A DNA stretch of 64,000 bases from an uncultured Lachnospiraceae bacterium (GCA_900550475.1 URSA01000014.1:8952-72951); one strand, 5' to 3'; positions 33,609 to 42,662 are shown, counted from the stretch's first letter. Notes: generated by a model from the sequence alone, not told the origin. Made by a program: numbers and translations.

Positions 33609-33643
33609 TATTATAGAATTATTTAGAAAAGGCGGGATTTTAC

Positions 33644-34210
33644 ATGTCAAAACAGCTTTGGAAACCGGGAAATATGCTGTATCCGCTGCCTGTGGTGATG
33701 GTGAGCGTCGCCGGGGCGGACGGTGAAAAAAATATTCTGACCATTGCGTGGACGGGTACCATATGCAGCGATCCGCCCATGGTGTCCATCTCGGTGAGAC
33801 CGGAGAGACACTCTTATAACATGATCCGCGAGACGGGGGAGTTTGTGATCAATCTGACCACGGAGGAGCTTGCCTTTGCCACGGATTACTGTGGAATCAA
33901 AAGCGGGCGGGATGTGGACAAGTTCAAGGAGATGCATCTGACCCCCATACCGGGAGAGGTGGTGAAAGCGCCCCTCATCAAGGAAAGCCCGGTGAATATT
34001 GAGTGCCGCGTCACGGAAGTGAAGAAGCTGGGAAGCCACGATATGTTTCTGGCGGAGGTGGTGGCGGTGCATGCGGATGAGCAGTACATGGACGAGAACC
34101 ACAAATTCCATCTGGAGAAGGCGTCGCCCATCGTGTACTCCCACGGCACATACCTTACCACAGGCAAAGAGATCGGCACCTTCGGTTACAGTGTGAGAAA
34201 GAAAAAATAA
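33644..34210 (+). CDS. Flavin reductase-like FMN-binding protein
   Basis: A 188-aa split-barrel flavoprotein of the flavin reductase (FlaRed/HpaC-like) family. It starts MSKQLWKPGNMLYPLPVVMVS and shows NILTIAWTGTICSDPPMVSISVRPERHSY, where the TIAWTGTI and RPxRHSY segments form the FMN site, then TGEFVINLTTEELA and CGIKSGRDVDKF. In clostridia such proteins move electrons from NAD(P)H to flavin for unknown partners. It is single-gene and ends in a bidirectional terminator shared with the convergent dinB-type gene. Confidence 0.88.
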   Translation: MSKQLWKPGNMLYPLPVVMVSVAGADGEKNILTIAWTGTICSDPPMVSISVRPERHSYNMIRETGEFVINLTTEELAFATDYCGIKSGRDVDKFKEMHLTPIPGEVVKAPLIKESPVNIECRVTEVKKLGSHDMFLAEVVAVHADEQYMDENHKFHLEKASPIVYSHGTYLTTGKEIGTFGYSVRKKK

Positions 34211-34221
34211 CAGGAATGAAT

Positions 34222-34263
34222 ACAGCAGGCGGAGAACCTCAGTTTTCCGGCCTGCTGTTTTTT
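34222..34263. terminator. Terminator shared by flavin reductase and dinB genes
   Basis: ACAGCAGGC (34222-34230) pairs with GCCTGCTGT (34250-34258), extended by GGAGAA/TTTTCC, and is followed by a T run. The dinB stop codon lies in its loop, so it can serve transcripts from both sides. Confidence 0.8.
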
Positions 34264-35459
34264 GGGGGCAGCATACTGCCGCGCACCACGGCGGAGGAGC
34301 CGAAGCGGCCGCGTATGTCGTCGAGAGCGGCGTCCAGCTTCCGCTGCTTTTCATTGGAAGGCTGCGGTTTTGCCAGATCGAAAAGGGAGAGCTGCACCGG
34401 GGTATCCTCCGGAACCAGCTTTGAGGTGCGCAGACCCAGAAGCCGGATGGGCGAGGAATCCCACAGGGCGTCGAACAGCAGAAGCGCCGTGCGGTAAAGC
34501 ACCTCGGAGGAGGCACTGGGCGTATCCAGAAGCATCTGGTGCGATACGGATTTAAAGGAGCTGTATTTGATTTCAAGACACACCAGAGTCGCCATTTCGT
34601 GGGAAGCGCGAAGGCTGTGCCCCACCGATTCCGCAAGGGTGAGGAGGGTGTGGGCAGCTTCCGTGCGCAGGGTGAGATCGTGGCTGAGGGTGGTGGAATT
34701 GCCAACCCCCTTCCGCTTTGCAGGCTGCGGCATCACGACGGAGTCATCCCTGCCGTTTGCATAATTCCACAACAAAAGACCATGGCTTTTCAGATGGGCG
34801 GTCAGAATGTCCGGGTCTGCGCAGGCGAGATCGCCGATGGTCATGATTTCCAGTTTATGTAAGATTTCCACACTGGATCTGCCGCACATGAACAGGGAGG
34901 AGACGGGGAGGGGCCACAGCTTCTTGCGGATCTCCCGGGAGTACAGGGTGTGCACCAGATCCGGCTTCTTGAAGTCGGATGCCATTTTTGCCAGAACCTT
35001 GCGGTCGGAGATTCCCACGTTGACCGTGAAGCCGAAGCGGGAGCGGATCTCGTCCTTTATGGTATGCGCGGCGGCCTCCGGAGAGGGGTAGCGGTGCGCC
35101 ACGGAGGAAAAATCCAGATAGCACTCGTCGATGCTTGCCTGTTCAATGTCGGGACAGATGTCGAGAAGGTAGGACATGAGCATATGACTTTTCTGCTCAT
35201 ACATGGCATGATCGGGGGAGACGATGGTGAGAGAAGGGCATTTGCGCAGGGCATTTACCACAGGCTCTCCCGTGGTGATGCCATATGCCTTTGCCGGGAT
35301 GGATTTTGCCAGAACCACGCCGTGCCGCTTTTCGATATCGCCGCCCACGATGGACGGGATCAGGCGGAGATCCGCAGTCTCGCCGTTCTGCAGGCGCTCC
35401 GCCGCACTCCAGCTTAAAAAGGCGGAATTTACATCAATATGAAAGATAATGGGATCCAT
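34239..35459 (-). CDS. dinB: Y-family DNA polymerase (Pol IV, DinB-like)
   Basis: A 406-aa Y-family polymerase. HIDVNSAFLSWSA at the start carries the first catalytic Asp, SIDECYLDFSS near residue 105 carries the Asp-Glu pair, and VNVGISDRKVLAKMASDFKKPD is the typical palm/thumb segment. The C-terminal part is a little-finger domain followed by QLSLFDL near residue 370, a good beta-clamp binding motif. It does error-prone lesion bypass. GGAGGATG precedes the ATG. It is divergent from the M23 hydrolase gene. No LexA-type box was recognised in the 130-bp gap. Confidence 0.93.
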   Translation of the reverse strand: MDPIIFHIDVNSAFLSWSAAERLQNGETADLRLIPSIVGGDIEKRHGVVLAKSIPAKAYGITTGEPVVNALRKCPSLTIVSPDHAMYEQKSHMLMSYLLDICPDIEQASIDECYLDFSSVAHRYPSPEAAAHTIKDEIRSRFGFTVNVGISDRKVLAKMASDFKKPDLVHTLYSREIRKKLWPLPVSSLFMCGRSSVEILHKLEIMTIGDLACADPDILTAHLKSHGLLLWNYANGRDDSVVMPQPAKRKGVGNSTTLSHDLTLRTEAAHTLLTLAESVGHSLRASHEMATLVCLEIKYSSFKSVSHQMLLDTPSASSEVLYRTALLLFDALWDSSPIRLLGLRTSKLVPEDTPVQLSLFDLAKPQPSNEKQRKLDAALDDIRGRFGSSAVVRGSMLPPKNSRPEN

Positions 35460-35524
35460 CGCCGCATCCTCCTTCGTTTCCTGTTTTTTCCTTCGATTTC
35501 TATTATATCCTTTTTAATAAGCCC

Positions 35525-35553
35525 TTTACAACCCAAAAGAATGCTGATAGAAT
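35525..35553 (+). promoter_or_regulatory. Promoter of the M23 hydrolase gene
   Basis: TTTACA (35525-35530), 17-bp spacer, TAGAAT (35548-35553), 37 bp before the ATG. Confidence 0.6.
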
Positions 35554-35590
35554 GGTAATTGTTACAAAATTGTGAACTAAGGGAAAGAAC

Positions 35591-37183
35591 ATGCTGAAGA
35601 AGATAACCAAACATTATAAAAGATTGCATTTTACATATATGAAACTTGCAGGGGGCATACTTTTTACAGCGGCTCTCTTTTTTCCGTCCTACACCAAATG
35701 GGAGGATGCGGGCAACAACACCTTCACCATATTCCTGAACGGCCAGGAGGTCGGGATGGTGGCGGAGTACGCCAGAGCGGAGGAACTGCTTCAGGAAACA
35801 AGGCGCGAGCTGGTGTCCCGGTCGAACGAGCTGGTGTTTATCGATGTGGACATGACCATGGAGGGTAAGAGTGTCCTCTGGGGCAAGGTGGATGATGAAA
35901 ACGAAGTGAAGGCGCGCATGAGAAGCGTGCTTAAGGACAATATCAAGGAGACCATGCACCGCTCCTATGTGCTGAAGGTGAACAATTACATGGTGAATCT
36001 GGGAAGCAGACAGGATGTGGAGACCCTTCTCCAGACGGCGGTGGACAAGTATGACACAACGGGGCAGTATCAGGTGGAGCTGGTTCATGCCGAAAACCGG
36101 GAGTTCAGCGTGCTTACCGCACAGATCGCGGATGTGGGAACGCCGGAGGAACAGCAGGTTGCGGCACAGAGCCTGATTCCCGAGGCAAACGGCGGAATCC
36201 AGCAGGTGTTTGACAGTGCCCTTGATGATGTGGAGCCCGCGGGCGAAAAGGGATTTGAGGATTACGAGCTCGGTCTGGTCGGCATGAACTTCGCCGAGGA
36301 AGTGGAGATCGTGGAGGCGTACCTCGATACGGATGAACTGACCGGCGTGGAACAGGCCGTGGAGGAGGTGATCAAGGAGCAGGAGGTCAATTCCGTCTAT
36401 GAGGTCGTGTCGGGCGATACTTTGTCCGAGATTGCCATCAAGGTGAATATTCCCATGGATCAGCTGGTTGCCATGAACGATGCCCTGACGGATGTTAATT
36501 CTACGATCCGCGTGGGACAGGAGCTGATCATTACGATTCCCGAACCGGAGCTTTCCGTGGAACGGCAGGAGGAAATGTATTACGAAGAGATTTATGACGC
36601 AGATGTGATTTATATTGATAATGACAGCTGGTATACCACACAGCAGGTGACAAGGCAGGAGCCCTCCGCAGGCTTCCGTAAGGTGGTTGCCATCGTATCC
36701 TATCACAATGACAAGGAGACGGGCAGGGAGATCCTGAAGGAAGAACTGGTTATGGAGGCGGTGCCCAAGATTGTGGAGCGCGGCACCAAGATCCCGCCCA
36801 CCTATATCCGGCCGATCTCGGGAGGAAGACAGACCTCCGGCTTCGGCAAGAGAAAAGCGCCTACCAAGGGAGCCAGCACGTACCATAAGGGCGTAGACTG
36901 GGCAACCCCTACCGGAACCACGGTGGTTGCGTCCTGCGGCGGTACGGTAACCAAGGCGGGATGGGGCAAGGGAACCGGCTACACGGTATTCATTGACCAT
37001 GAGGGAGGATATCAGACCCGTTACGCCCATCTGAGCAAGATCTATGTTTCGGTGGGACAGAAGGTTTCCCAGGGACAGAAGATCGCACTTTCCGGCAATA
37101 CCGGCGTGAGCACGGGGCCTCATCTGCATTTCGAGATCCGTATCAACGGCAACCCGGTCAACCCGCTGAAATACCTGAAGTAA
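35591..37183 (+). CDS. Peptidoglycan endopeptidase, LysM-G5-M23
   Basis: A 530-aa exported protein. Residues 17-34 form an uncleaved or cleaved signal segment (MKLAGGILFTAALFF). LysM spans about 270-316 (VYEVVSGDTLSEIAIKVNIP), a G5 domain about 322-399 (VTRQEPSAGFRKVVAI... VERGTKIPPTYI), and the M23 LytM-type catalytic domain 410-527. The zinc ligands are visible: His432 and Asp436 in HKGVDWATP and His513 in HLHFEI, with His480 in YAHLS as the catalytic histidine. It should cut peptide cross-links in the wall during growth or division. It is followed by murA, another wall gene. Confidence 0.92.
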   Translation: MLKKITKHYKRLHFTYMKLAGGILFTAALFFPSYTKWEDAGNNTFTIFLNGQEVGMVAEYARAEELLQETRRELVSRSNELVFIDVDMTMEGKSVLWGKVDDENEVKARMRSVLKDNIKETMHRSYVLKVNNYMVNLGSRQDVETLLQTAVDKYDTTGQYQVELVHAENREFSVLTAQIADVGTPEEQQVAAQSLIPEANGGIQQVFDSALDDVEPAGEKGFEDYELGLVGMNFAEEVEIVEAYLDTDELTGVEQAVEEVIKEQEVNSVYEVVSGDTLSEIAIKVNIPMDQLVAMNDALTDVNSTIRVGQELIITIPEPELSVERQEEMYYEEIYDADVIYIDNDSWYTTQQVTRQEPSAGFRKVVAIVSYHNDKETGREILKEELVMEAVPKIVERGTKIPPTYIRPISGGRQTSGFGKRKAPTKGASTYHKGVDWATPTGTTVVASCGGTVTKAGWGKGTGYTVFIDHEGGYQTRYAHLSKIYVSVGQKVSQGQKIALSGNTGVSTGPHLHFEIRINGNPVNPLKYLK

Positions 37184-37214
37184 AGCGGTAAAGCGGCACG
37201 AACATGTATTTGTG

Positions 37215-37243
37215 TTTACAAAATGTTTACAACGGTATATAAT
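37215..37243 (+). promoter_or_regulatory. Promoter of murA
   Basis: TTTACA (37215-37220), 17-bp spacer, perfect TATAAT (37238-37243). Confidence 0.75.
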
Positions 37244-37318
37244 GTTTTAAATAAAAAGGAAAGTAGCCGGTTGGCTTGAAATGTGATGCCTGTGGGCACA
37301 CGAATAGAGGAAAATGAG

Positions 37319-38611
37319 ATGGAACAATACGCAATCAAAGGCGGTAATCCATTAGTCGGTGAAGTTGAGATAGGAGGCGCTAAGAACGCAGCGCTTCCTA
37401 TTATTGCGGCATCCGTCATGACGGATGAGACGGTGCACATCGATAATCTGCCGGACGTGCGCGATACCAATGTCCTGTTGGATACAATGCAGGAGATCGG
37501 CGTTATCGTGAAACGTGAGGAACGGCACAGAGTGACCATCAATGCCGCGCAGATCAACAGTCTGCAGGTAGATGGCGACAATATCAGGAGAATCAGGGCT
37601 TCCTATTATTTTATCGGGGCTCTGCTTGCAAAGTACGGACATGTGGAGGTGGCGCTTCCCGGCGGATGCGATATCGGCTGCCGCGCCATCGACCAGCATA
37701 TAAAGGGCTTCCGCGCGCTGGGTGCGGATGTGAAGATTGAGTATGGTCTGATCAAGGCGCATGCAGATCATCTGAAGGGCAGCCACATTTACATGGATCA
37801 GGTTTCGGTGGGCGCTACCATCAATGTGATGATGGGGGCTTCCATGGCGGAGGGACAGACTATTATCGAGAATGCGGCGAAGGAGCCCCATGTGGTGGAT
37901 CTTGCCAACTTCTTAAACAGCATGGGCGCAAACATAAAAGGCGCAGGTACGGATGTGATCCGCATCAAGGGCGTACAGAAGCTCCACGGTACGGATTATG
38001 CCATTATCCCGGATCAGATCGAGGCGGGCACTTTTATGTTTGCCGCTGCGATCACCAAGGGAGATATCACGGTGAAGAATGTGATCCCCAAACACTTGGA
38101 ATCCATCACGGCGAAGCTTTTGGAGATCGGCTGTGAGATAGAGGAGTCGGACGACGCAGTCCGGGTTGTTGCGGCAAAACCGCTTCGGCACACTCATGTA
38201 AAGACCCTTCCCTATCCCGGTTTTCCTACGGATATGCAGCCCCAGATCACGGTGGCACTCGCCCTGTCCCAGGGTACGAGCATCGTGACCGAGAGCATTT
38301 TTGAGAATCGTTTCCGCTATGTGGATGAGCTCACCCGTATGGGCGCCAATATCAAGGTAGAGGGCAATACCGCCATCGTGGACGGCGTGGAGCAGTACAC
38401 GGGGGCCTGCATTACAGCCCCGGATCTGAGAGCCGGCGCGGCGCTTGTGCTGGCGGCACTGGCGGCGGACGGATATTCCGTTGTGGAAAAGATCTATTAT
38501 ATTGAGCGCGGCTATGAGGATTTCGAGATCAAGCTGCAGGCGTTGGGCGCACAGATCGAGCGCATCAGCACTGACAGGGATTTACAGAAATTTAAGCTGA
38601 AAATCGGTTGA
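37319..38611 (+). CDS. murA: UDP-N-acetylglucosamine 1-carboxyvinyltransferase
   Basis: A 430-aa EPSP-synthase-fold enzyme starting MEQYAIKGGNPLVGEVEIGG. Lys22 region GGAKNAALPI, RRIRASYYFIGALLAKYG and the active-site loop LPGGCDIGCRAIDQHIKGF with the fosfomycin-target Cys (Cys118 region) are present, as are YPGFPTDMQPQ and the ENRFRYVDEL segment. It adds enolpyruvate from PEP to UDP-GlcNAc, the first step to UDP-MurNAc. A longer frame from 37283 exists, but the family start and GAGG site favour 37319. The stop codon TGA lies within the -35 box of the metK promoter. Confidence 0.95.
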   Translation: MEQYAIKGGNPLVGEVEIGGAKNAALPIIAASVMTDETVHIDNLPDVRDTNVLLDTMQEIGVIVKREERHRVTINAAQINSLQVDGDNIRRIRASYYFIGALLAKYGHVEVALPGGCDIGCRAIDQHIKGFRALGADVKIEYGLIKAHADHLKGSHIYMDQVSVGATINVMMGASMAEGQTIIENAAKEPHVVDLANFLNSMGANIKGAGTDVIRIKGVQKLHGTDYAIIPDQIEAGTFMFAAAITKGDITVKNVIPKHLESITAKLLEIGCEIEESDDAVRVVAAKPLRHTHVKTLPYPGFPTDMQPQITVALALSQGTSIVTESIFENRFRYVDELTRMGANIKVEGNTAIVDGVEQYTGACITAPDLRAGAALVLAALAADGYSVVEKIYYIERGYEDFEIKLQALGAQIERISTDRDLQKFKLKIG

Positions 38612-38636
38612 CAAACCGGGACGCGCATAGTATCGT
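38608..38636 (+). promoter_or_regulatory. Promoter of the metK transcript
   Basis: TTGACA (38608-38613), overlapping the murA stop, 17-bp spacer, TATCGT (38631-38636), about 30 bp before the riboswitch aptamer. Confidence 0.7.
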
Positions 38637-38666
38637 GTTGATAGAAAAGATAACTTCATAACATCT

Positions 38667-38782
38667 CTCTTATTCAGAGTGGCGGAGATACATAGGATCT
38701 GTGAAACCACGGCAACCCCGCATCCTGCGGAAGGTGCCTCCCTGAGCGAGAAATCCTGCATATGCAGGTCGAACAATAAGAG
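38667..38782 (+). promoter_or_regulatory. SAM-I (S-box) riboswitch aptamer
   Basis: P1 is CTCTTATT (38667-38674) with AATAAGAG (38775-38782). Inside are the S-box core strings AGAGTGGCGGAGA, GTGAAACCACGGCAACC, GGAAGGTGCC and the late CGAACAATAAGAG, in the correct order. It binds S-adenosylmethionine and switches off metK, the SAM synthase gene downstream. Confidence 0.95.
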
Positions 38783-38806
38783 GATTTGATAATATTCGCA
38801 ATGTCG

Positions 38807-38838
38807 GATCCGCTTAGTGTGTGAAGCGGATCTTTTTT
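38807..38838 (+). terminator. Terminator of the SAM riboswitch expression platform
   Basis: GATCCGCTT (38807-38815) and AAGCGGATC (38824-38832) followed by TTTTTT. Formed when SAM is bound, it stops transcription before metK. Confidence 0.9.
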
Positions 38839-38934
38839 ATCTCATAAAAAATGATTGCAGAATGCAAAGGATTGTCCCCGCGGACGCAAGGCGAAGTGCG
38901 ATGGCATGCGGGTGACGGAAAGGTATGGTGTGAA

Positions 38935-40128
38935 ATGGAAAAAGAGAAATTGTTGTTTACATCCGAGTCCGTGACGGAAGGGCATCCGGACAAAGTGTGT
39001 GATGCCATCTCAGATGCGATTCTGGATGCTATGGTGGAGCAGGATCCCATGAGCCGTGTGGCTTGTGAGACGGCAACCTGTACCGGCTTTGTGCTGGTTA
39101 CGGGCGAGGTGACCACCAAGGCGCAGGTGGACATCCCCAAGATCGTACGCGACACGGTCAGGGAGATCGGCTACGACAGATCCGAATACGGCTTTGACGG
39201 CAATACCTGTGCGGTGTTCGTAGCACTGGACAAGCAGTCCCCCGACATTGCAATGGGCGTTGACAAGGCGCTTGAGGCAAGAGAGTACGGCATGACGGAT
39301 GAGGAGCTTGAGGCGATCGGAGCCGGCGATCAGGGTATGATGTTCGGCTATGCGACTAACGAGACAAAGGAGTACATGCCGTACCCCATCTATCTGGCAC
39401 ATCAGCTCACCAGACAGCTTACAAGGGTGCGCAAGGACGGCACGCTTCCCTATTTAAGACCCGACGGAAAGAGCCAGGTTTCCGTACAGTATGACGAGAA
39501 CGGAAAACCCATCCGCCTCGAGGCAGTGGTTCTGTCCACGCAGCATGACGAGGATGTGGAGCAGGAGCAGATTCACGCGGACATCAAGAAGTATGTGTTT
39601 GACCCGGTTCTGCCCGCAGAGCTTCTGGATGCGGACACAAAGTATTTCATCAATCCTACGGGAAGATTTGTGATCGGCGGCCCTCACGGCGATGCCGGAC
39701 TGACGGGACGTAAGATCATCGTTGACACCTACGGCGGCTATGCACGTCACGGCGGCGGCGCTTTCTCCGGAAAGGACTGCACCAAGGTAGATCGCTCCGC
39801 AGCGTACGCAGCCCGCTATGTGGCAAAGAACATTGTGGCAGCAGGCCTGGCGGACAAGTGCGAGATCCAGCTTTCCTACGCAATCGGTGTGGCACAGCCC
39901 ACCTCCGTGCGGGTTGACACCTTCGGTACCGGAAAGGTAAGCGAATCGAAGCTGGTCGATATTGTGCGCGAGAATTTTGACCTGCGTCCCGCAGGCATTA
40001 TCAAGATGCTGGATCTGCGCCGTCCCATCTACAAGCAGACGGCGGCTTACGGTCATTTCGGCCGCGACGATCTGGATCTGCCTTGGGAGAAGTTAGATAA
40101 GGTTGAATTGTTAAAGAAGTACCTGTAA
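38935..40128 (+). CDS. metK: S-adenosylmethionine synthase
   Basis: A 397-aa enzyme starting MEKEKLLFTSESVTEGHPDK with the GHPDK ATP/methionine site. GAGDQGMMFGYATNE near residue 122 and GGPHGDAGLTGRKIIVDTYG near 250 are the two family signatures; GGGAFSGKDCTKVDRSAAY carries the K+/Mg2+ loop. It makes SAM from ATP and methionine. The frame is open upstream to 38851, but the family start and a GGAAAGG site support 38935. Expression is controlled by the SAM-I riboswitch just upstream. Confidence 0.96.
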   Translation: MEKEKLLFTSESVTEGHPDKVCDAISDAILDAMVEQDPMSRVACETATCTGFVLVTGEVTTKAQVDIPKIVRDTVREIGYDRSEYGFDGNTCAVFVALDKQSPDIAMGVDKALEAREYGMTDEELEAIGAGDQGMMFGYATNETKEYMPYPIYLAHQLTRQLTRVRKDGTLPYLRPDGKSQVSVQYDENGKPIRLEAVVLSTQHDEDVEQEQIHADIKKYVFDPVLPAELLDADTKYFINPTGRFVIGGPHGDAGLTGRKIIVDTYGGYARHGGGAFSGKDCTKVDRSAAYAARYVAKNIVAAGLADKCEIQLSYAIGVAQPTSVRVDTFGTGKVSESKLVDIVRENFDLRPAGIIKMLDLRRPIYKQTAAYGHFGRDDLDLPWEKLDKVELLKKYL

Positions 40129-40139
40129 AGCAGGTTATA

Positions 40140-40217
40140 CACCGGGCTCTGTGGTCCGGCGGATGTGGCGTTGGTTTCCCGGCGCCGCACCCGCCGCCGC
40201 GGAGCCCGGTGCTGTTT
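40140..40217 (+). terminator. GC-rich terminator after metK
   Basis: CACCGGGCTC (40140-40149) pairs with GAGCCCGGTG (40202-40211), closing a very GC-rich loop with further pairing, then CTGTTTT. Confidence 0.65.
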
Positions 40218-40273
40218 TGCACTGACTTATCCTTTGTATGCGCATAATGCGACGAGTGACATCAGGCATCTCA

Positions 40274-40495
40274 CGGGTACAGGAAGCGCTTTTTGCGCTG
40301 CTGTACCCGGTTTTCGTTCGACTTCTCGCTCCGGTCGGGTACAGGAAGCGCTTTTTGTGTTGCTGTACCCGGTTTTCGTCCGATTTCTCGCTTAGATCGG
40401 GTACAGGAAGCGCTTTTTGTGTTGCTGTACCCGGTTTTCGTCCAATTCCCTGCTAAAATCGGGTACAGATCACACTTTTCCTCCTCCTGTACCCG
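40274..40495 (+). repeat. Four tandem 62-bp units, each with a 36-bp palindrome
   Basis: Palindromes at 40274-40309, 40336-40371, 40398-40433 and 40460-40495 have an exact 62-bp period. The first three read CGGGTACAG, then GAAGCGC, a T5 loop, G(C/T)G(C/T)TG and CTGTACCCG, forming a hairpin of at least 9 bp; each is followed by GTTTTCG and a variable linker. The fourth has the same ends but a different interior, which matches the single copy at 12414 in reverse. The 496-bp gap between metK and the next gene holds nothing else besides the metK terminator and the next start signals. Confidence 0.85.
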
Positions 40496-40624
40496 CCATA
40501 CCAAAAAGATAAAGTTCCTTTCTTAATCGGACAAAAAGTATTAGACTTGCTTTATGATGGGTGCTACAATGATAATATCGGTGAAACGAAAAACAAAAAC
40601 TTATGAGGAAAGGAAAAGAAAAAA

Positions 40625-41119
40625 ATGAGATTAGGTTTGTATGATGTAGACTCCCTGATGAGTCAGGGCATTGGAATTGCAATTGTAGTGATCGTGGCAG
40701 GATTGCTTGTGTGGATCGGCCTGTTCTTTCTGGTTCGACTGATTGTCCTGTGGTATTTCAAGATCAACAAGATGCTGAAAGAGCTGACGAAAATGAACTA
40801 TTACCTTGAAAGACTGGTTGCACAGGGGGAGGTTCCCCACGTTACCGTACAGCAGGCAGCGCCGCAGCCCGTAGCACAGCCTACGAATCCCGCACCGCAG
40901 CCTATTGTGCAGCCGCTTGATCCTGCGCCGCAGCCCATCGTGCAGCCGCTTGATCCCACACCGCAGCCCGTGATTCAGCCGATGCCGCAGGAAACCGCAG
41001 TGATTCCCACGATGGCAGCACCGGCTGCAGCAGAACCTGTAAAACGTACCTGCGTGAAGTGCGGTGCGGTGCTGCAGGACGGAGCATCCTTCTGCATGCA
41101 GTGCGGAACAAAGAACTAA
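40625..41119 (+). CDS. Membrane protein with Pro/Gln repeats and a C-terminal zinc ribbon
   Basis: A 164-aa protein: one transmembrane helix at about 15-45 (GIAIVVIVAGLLVWIGLFFL), a short cytoplasmic-looking helix (KMLKELTKMNYYLERL), a Pro/Gln linker with an 11-residue repeat PAPQPIVQPLD in two to three copies (residues 88-122), and a C-terminal zinc ribbon CVKCGAVLQDGASFCMQCG. Zinc ribbons of this kind are common in clostridial membrane proteins, but their role is unknown. It is the first of three adjacent zinc-ribbon genes; the next starts 25 nt later. Confidence 0.7.
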   Translation: MRLGLYDVDSLMSQGIGIAIVVIVAGLLVWIGLFFLVRLIVLWYFKINKMLKELTKMNYYLERLVAQGEVPHVTVQQAAPQPVAQPTNPAPQPIVQPLDPAPQPIVQPLDPTPQPVIQPMPQETAVIPTMAAPAAAEPVKRTCVKCGAVLQDGASFCMQCGTKN

Positions 41120-41144
41120 AGAAGAGACAGGGAGAAAACAAAAG

Positions 41145-42662
41145 ATGTATTGTCCGAAATGTGGAAAACAGAATGTTGATGACGCGCGGTTCTGTGCGGG
41201 ATGTGGTGCAGTGCTGAACGAGGTGCAGGCGCAAGCTGCACCTGCACAGCCCGTGCAGCCTCAGCCCATGGCGCAGGCGGCACCCGCGCAACCTGTGGTG
41301 CAGGCAGTGCCCATGCAGCAGCCCCAGCCTATGGCGCAACCTGCGCCGGTGAAGAAAAAGAAAACCGGCTTCAAGGTATTTTTGGCGATCCTTGTGGTGC
41401 TTTTGCTGGTGGGAGTGGGCGTTGTGTCCTTTATGTTTATCAGCAAGGCGTCCCATGACAGAAAAGTGAAGGATCAGCTGGCACTGGCGGAGCAGTATCT
41501 GGACGAGCTGCAATACGAGGAAGCCATTGCCGCATACATGGCGGTGCTGGATCTGGAGCCTGCCAGCGAGGACGCAGCGGACGGCTTGACGGATACCTAC
41601 ATAAAGTGGGCGGAGAGCTGCGCGGCGGACGGCGATTACGACAAGGCACTGGAAATTTTGCAGAATGCCGACGACAGGGCGTCCTCTAAAAAGATCAAGA
41701 AGCAGGTTTCGGAGATCGAGGCACAGCAGGAGGCGTATCAGGAGCAGCTCCGCATTGAGCAGGAACAGCGTGAGGAAGAAGAACGGCAGCGCCTTGCGGA
41801 GGAAGCCCGGGAAAAAGCGGGCGAGACACTGCAAAATTATCTGGACGCTACCCTGATTCCCACATACGGATTGCTGGATTGTAATGCGATCTATAGGGCA
41901 GATTATCAAGGAGATGGAGAGTACGATTGGAATGCATGGTCTAAGAGATTAGAGGAAACAAGGACGATTCTGATGTATGACATCCGGGACTATGACGGGG
42001 ACGGACAGGCGGAGATGCTGGTTGCCGTCGGAAAGCTCACAGATAGTTATCTGGGGGAAGAACAGGGAAATGTAGAAATGTGGCTCCAGATGTATGAGGT
42101 GGAGGAATATACCGTCTATATGTCTGCAGAGCAGAATTTGGGACTTTGGGTGTCCGGAGGCCCGGATGCCATGGATTTCAATGCCTACCTGATGTATGAC
42201 GGTACTTACAACCACATTGCACTGGATAGTCAGGCATACTATGGTCTGGTTGCGGATGGTGTCAGCTACTATACTATGTTATGGAGATACGACGGCGACA
42301 GATTTGCGCAGGAAATCAATTTCGCGACAGGCGGATCTGATTTTGACAGCGGCGAGTTTGACCCAATTGCAGACTCGTTTGAAGGCTATGGTCTTTATGC
42401 CAGTGCGGAAAAAGCCAGAGGCAACGGCGACTGGTGGGGCATGCCTGCCTACGATGAAGAGGGCGACCATCTGGAGCGTCTGTTCAGGGTCTGCGCACGA
42501 AATCCGTATCTCTATGACTATACAGCATTTGAAAACGAGGGAGGCTCTCTCTGGTGGGAAAACGGAGATCCGGCAGGACTTGGCTATGTCTATTACGGAT
42601 TTGAGAATAAAGATGGCGGATCCGCAGACGAGGTGGATGCAGCGTACGGCTATCAGGGTTGA
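41145..42662 (+). CDS. Zinc-ribbon membrane protein, first tandem copy
   Basis: A 505-aa protein: N-terminal zinc ribbon CPKCGKQNVDDARFCAGCG (residues 3-21), a Pro/Ala/Gln linker to about 65, a transmembrane helix (FKVFLAILVVLLLVGVGVVS), a TPR-like helical region with EQYLDELQYEEAIAAYMAVL, a charged coiled coil (about 195-240), and a C-terminal domain with YDIRDYDGDGQAEMLVAVG, a calcium-loop-like DxDGDG motif as in VCBS/FG-GAP or EF-hand repeats. The N-terminus would be in the cytoplasm and the rest outside. Function unknown. The ATG at 41145 follows GGAGAAAAC; the frame is open further upstream. It is nearly identical to the next gene over the middle part. Confidence 0.75.
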   Translation: MYCPKCGKQNVDDARFCAGCGAVLNEVQAQAAPAQPVQPQPMAQAAPAQPVVQAVPMQQPQPMAQPAPVKKKKTGFKVFLAILVVLLLVGVGVVSFMFISKASHDRKVKDQLALAEQYLDELQYEEAIAAYMAVLDLEPASEDAADGLTDTYIKWAESCAADGDYDKALEILQNADDRASSKKIKKQVSEIEAQQEAYQEQLRIEQEQREEEERQRLAEEAREKAGETLQNYLDATLIPTYGLLDCNAIYRADYQGDGEYDWNAWSKRLEETRTILMYDIRDYDGDGQAEMLVAVGKLTDSYLGEEQGNVEMWLQMYEVEEYTVYMSAEQNLGLWVSGGPDAMDFNAYLMYDGTYNHIALDSQAYYGLVADGVSYYTMLWRYDGDRFAQEINFATGGSDFDSGEFDPIADSFEGYGLYASAEKARGNGDWWGMPAYDEEGDHLERLFRVCARNPYLYDYTAFENEGGSLWWENGDPAGLGYVYYGFENKDGGSADEVDAAYGYQG

